DNA of 64,000 nucleotides from contig JAQFVV010006255.1 in the NCBI GenBank assembly GCA_028023455.1, positions 2,232,001 through 2,296,000 of the forward strand, written 5' to 3'. Below, piece by piece: positions 61,810-64,000 of the stretch (position 1 is its first letter; each line of letters begins with the position of its first letter). A program made the translations under genes and the position numbers. Source of the stretch: Epiperipatus broadwayi. Lineage: Eukaryota > Onychophora > Udeonychophora > Euonychophora > Peripatidae. The notes below the pieces were generated by a model. It saw nothing but the letters and a program-made list of their open reading frames with translations, did no database searches and had not been told where the DNA came from.

Positions 61810-62427
61810 TCAAAAAGAATTTTCCCTCATGAATTGCACCGGAATTGAAAACCATTTTACAATGAGTAGACCAGAATGCATAGTTGATAAATAATGAAAG
61901 CTTAATAGTAGGAATGGATCTTGTCTTAAAGTGTCCTTAAGAGAGATAACAAGGAAAAAATTCACTTTAAGGTTATCAGCGATAATCCTTCTAGATCTCC
62001 AGAGCCCATGGCATGAGTCAACCAGATGATCAAATGTTTCGTCATGAGTCTGGCAGAGGGGGCAGATTGGGTCAATTTTGTTGATGCCTTGCCTATGGAA
62101 GAGAAACCAATTAGTGCTAATGACATTTAAATTTATCTTAATATTGAAATCAAAGAATTTCGGTTCCATAGCCCAGCACCTGAAGAGGGAGATGATCTTA
62201 TTATTGGTCAAGGCAAGTAGCAGTGTTATGGGAATTGTGACAGGGTGAATGAGCTTATGTGCTTGCCAAATATTAATCCTGTTATCAAACGTATCATTCA
62301 TAATTACCATGTAGCTTTTGATCAAATCAATTGTGACATCAAGGAAGTTCTTAACTCTAGGAGGGGGTCTATCCATCGGGATTACTGGCAAAATGACTTG
62401 TTCATATCCAAATGATTTGATAAGCAT
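61810..62427 (-). pseudogene. LINE-B RT C-terminus with zinc knuckle
   Basis: 205-codon frame: MLIKSFGYEQVILPVIPMDR then PPPRVKNFL, NNKIISLFRCWAMEPKFFDF, FLFHRQGINKIDPICPLC and QTHDETFDHLVDSCHGLWRS. The Cys-x2-Cys-x8-His-x4-Cys spacing is the same as in LINE-A. The frame stays open over 200 codons, so this part has suffered few lesions. Confidence 0.85.
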
Positions 62428-62504
62428 GGTGTAAAATTAAATATCTTTTGAATATGAATGGCTCGAATAGCATGATAAGAAAGTCCATTATACTTTTGGT
62501 GAAG

Positions 62505-63400
62505 TTACATCCTGTTAATGTTAATTGCAACAACTTTACCTTCCCAGAAAAGTCGGGATACAAGAGAATTCATTTTACTGATAAAAGTTTTAGTGATCCT
62601 CATGATGGACATGTAATAGTTGAGCTTGGCCATGATCTTCATATTGAGAAGCATTACCATACCATGTAAGGAAAGGTAGACTTTAGACAGACATTTAGTA
62701 AGTCTTTCCATTGAGTGCAGAATGTGATTTTGAATGTCTTTGGACATTTGGAAGTATGTTTTGGATATCTCAAAGCCCAAAACACTTTTGAGGGTTGGCA
62801 TTTGAATACAATCTTCTGACCTGAGGATGCCTTCCATATAGCTGATTTCAATGGGTTGATGGTGAGACCATAGTCAGCTGTGTATTGATCCAATATGGAG
62901 TATAACTGAGGTAAATAGGTTGTGAAGGGAGGAAGACGATTGCATCATCCCTATATGCCACGAGCTTTATCAATTTGGCAAGCCTTGGTACATAGACACC
63001 AGGTAGTTGTTCGATGGCTTTCAACAGCAGATCAATGTAGACTATGAAGAGAAGAGCACTGAGGGGGGAGCCTTGCAGAATGGATGTGTTAGGTTGGAAG
63101 AGAGCTTGCCATTCAGCGAGACAGCAATTTCTCTGTTAGACATGAGGTTATCTATGATCTGTATGATAGAGGTTGGGATATGATGGCCTTGCAGCAGGTT
63201 TAGAAGAGTACTGATGTTAACAGAGTCGAATGCTGCATTGAAATCAAGCTGGATAGCTATGACAGCCTGCTTTCTCTGTTGTCTAACCTAATCAATTAAT
63301 ATTTTAACTTGACCAATGGCTAAAATTGGTGAAGAATGTTTCTTCGCAAATTGGGAAGAAGATATATTTTGGAGTTGTCCAAATGCTAGTTGTGATATGA
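62505..63400 (-). pseudogene. LINE-B RT palm and thumb, catalytic site altered
   Basis: Several frames: from 63400 leftward SQFAKKHSSPILAIGQ, a stop, IAIQLDFNAAFDSVNISTLL, SLIQ/IIDNLMSNREIA, TSILQGSPLSALLF and VPRLAKLIKLVAYRDDA, where the catalytic box is YRDD (62944-62955) instead of the usual Y-small-DD. Then DQYTADYGLTINPLKSAIWK (62654-62893) and, in another frame, SVLGFEISKTYFQMSKDIQN and LSKVYLSLHGMVMLLN (62505-62837). The frames overlap by shifts near 62840 and 62950. Confidence 0.82.
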
Positions 63401-64000
63401 TCATACCTAAATAGGTAATTGCAGTATCTCATAAAAAATTTTTGTACAATAAAATAATATGTAAAAAAAGTTTATTTTAAATAATGCCAGACAACTAAAA
63501 AGTAGAAAAATAACAATCTTACTAAAAAGTAGAAAAAAACTGAATCTCAGTTAATTTGACATTCTTGGAAAATATCAGAGATCTTAAGAATCTAAACTTG
63601 TAAAAGAATTGGAAATTGCAGGATTACTGTCATTTATATTGTTATTTTAAAAATGCATTTGAAGCTCAAATAAATCATAGAAATCAAAAAAGCCTCAAGT
63701 TCTTTTATGAAATGACAATATGCCTGCAATTTCCAATTGTTTTACAACAAGTCTATCTAAGATTTTTAGTCAGATTTCTTTGTTATTTTTCTACATTTTA
63801 GTCACATAGTACTGTTTATGTAAAAGCATTATTTAAAAAGTGAATAAAAATGAAAGTCATATATCACATGACCTAATTTTTTTAAAGCTTGTAAATAAAA
63901 AAATAATGAGCTGTGCTAATTACTCTAATAAGCTTATTGATAAATGCCAGCCAGTGAATGCATTTAAAAATCTCTATCTCAAAATTACATCCTATCCTCA

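Larger units (their letters stand above)
61262..63410 (-). mobile_element. LINE-B: 5'-truncated copy of the LINE-A family
   Basis: Minus-strand copy starting within the RT (about 63410) and ending with AATAAATAT and an A-rich tail at 61270-61290. Shared with LINE-A in order: QLDFNAAFDSV, LMSNREIA, TSILQGSPLSALLF, LVAYRDDA, the thumb SKVYLSLHGMVMLLN, LFWEGKVVAINI, MDRPPPRVKN and a knuckle DPICPLCQTHDETFDHLVDSC (broken here as a motif C-x2-C-x8-H-x4-C). Protein similarity is only moderate (near half the residues by eye), so it belongs to a different subfamily. 5' truncation is the usual LINE fate. Confidence 0.88.
48773..64000 (+). other. MARCHF6 intron, partial (more than 15.2 kb)
   Basis: Starts with the GTAAGA donor; no acceptor plus continuing MARCHF6 coding sequence was recognised before the window ends. 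It contains a hAT element, a foldback element, an RTE copy, an inverted Penelope pair and a LINE copy. 48773-50352, 51859-52844, 53210-54544, 60516-61261 and 63411-64000 show only AT-rich sequence without a recognised feature. Confidence 0.85.

Noticed and set aside
49000-64000. Next MARCHF6 exon (vertebrate MIHLPIYRHL region)
   Set aside because: Searched by eye for an AG-bounded frame with this peptide; none found, so no exon is called.

Overview
The window is eukaryotic: strongly A+T-rich DNA (well over two thirds A/T by eye) with long introns, canonical GT/AG splice sites and animal-type retrotransposons and DNA transposons. There are no operons, ribosome binding sites or long host ORFs. 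Four exons on the + strand encode a contiguous 162-codon piece of the ER-membrane E3 ubiquitin ligase MARCHF6 (TEB4/Doa10), very close to the vertebrate protein, so this is a metazoan genome. The transposon mix (Penelope-like, RTE, hAT, a compact APE-type LINE, a tRNA-type SINE head) and huge introns suit an AT-rich invertebrate, possibly a mollusc. The species assignment is inference.

Layout. 1-9289: presumed upstream MARCHF6 intron with a hAT end, a nearly full-length but broken LINE (1058-4805, flanked by an 11-bp target duplication), a hAT MITE (6798-7574) and a foldback element close to the acceptor. MARCHF6 exons lie at 9290-9348, 18865-18974, 19054-19168 and 48569-48772. The introns between them are 9.5 kb, 79 bp and 29.4 kb, and the last intron runs past the window end.

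The 29.4-kb intron is a transposon reservoir. It holds a TIR element with internal 205-bp repeats and telomere-like DNA (19768-21128), a three-copy 415-bp satellite (22411-23551), a run of consecutive hairpins (23960-24080) beside an unassigned minus-strand ORF, an RTE remnant (26000-27122), a 1.6-kb palindrome made of two Penelope tails (27660-29270), foldback elements, and a 1.8-kb TIR element with a perfect 8-bp target duplication (46637-48434).

The last intron holds a hAT element with a perfect 8-bp duplication and a transposase relic (50353-51858), a foldback element related to the one at 33.9 kb, a long RTE copy on the minus strand (54545-57890), a second, older inverted Penelope pair (58280-60515), and a second copy of the first LINE's family on the minus strand (61262-63410).

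The only clearly functional gene is MARCHF6; all other coding matter is transposon-derived and broken. The most interesting structural point is that both Penelope loci have the same tails-out inverted architecture although they belong to different subfamilies. No CRISPR, rRNA or convincing tRNA gene was seen.
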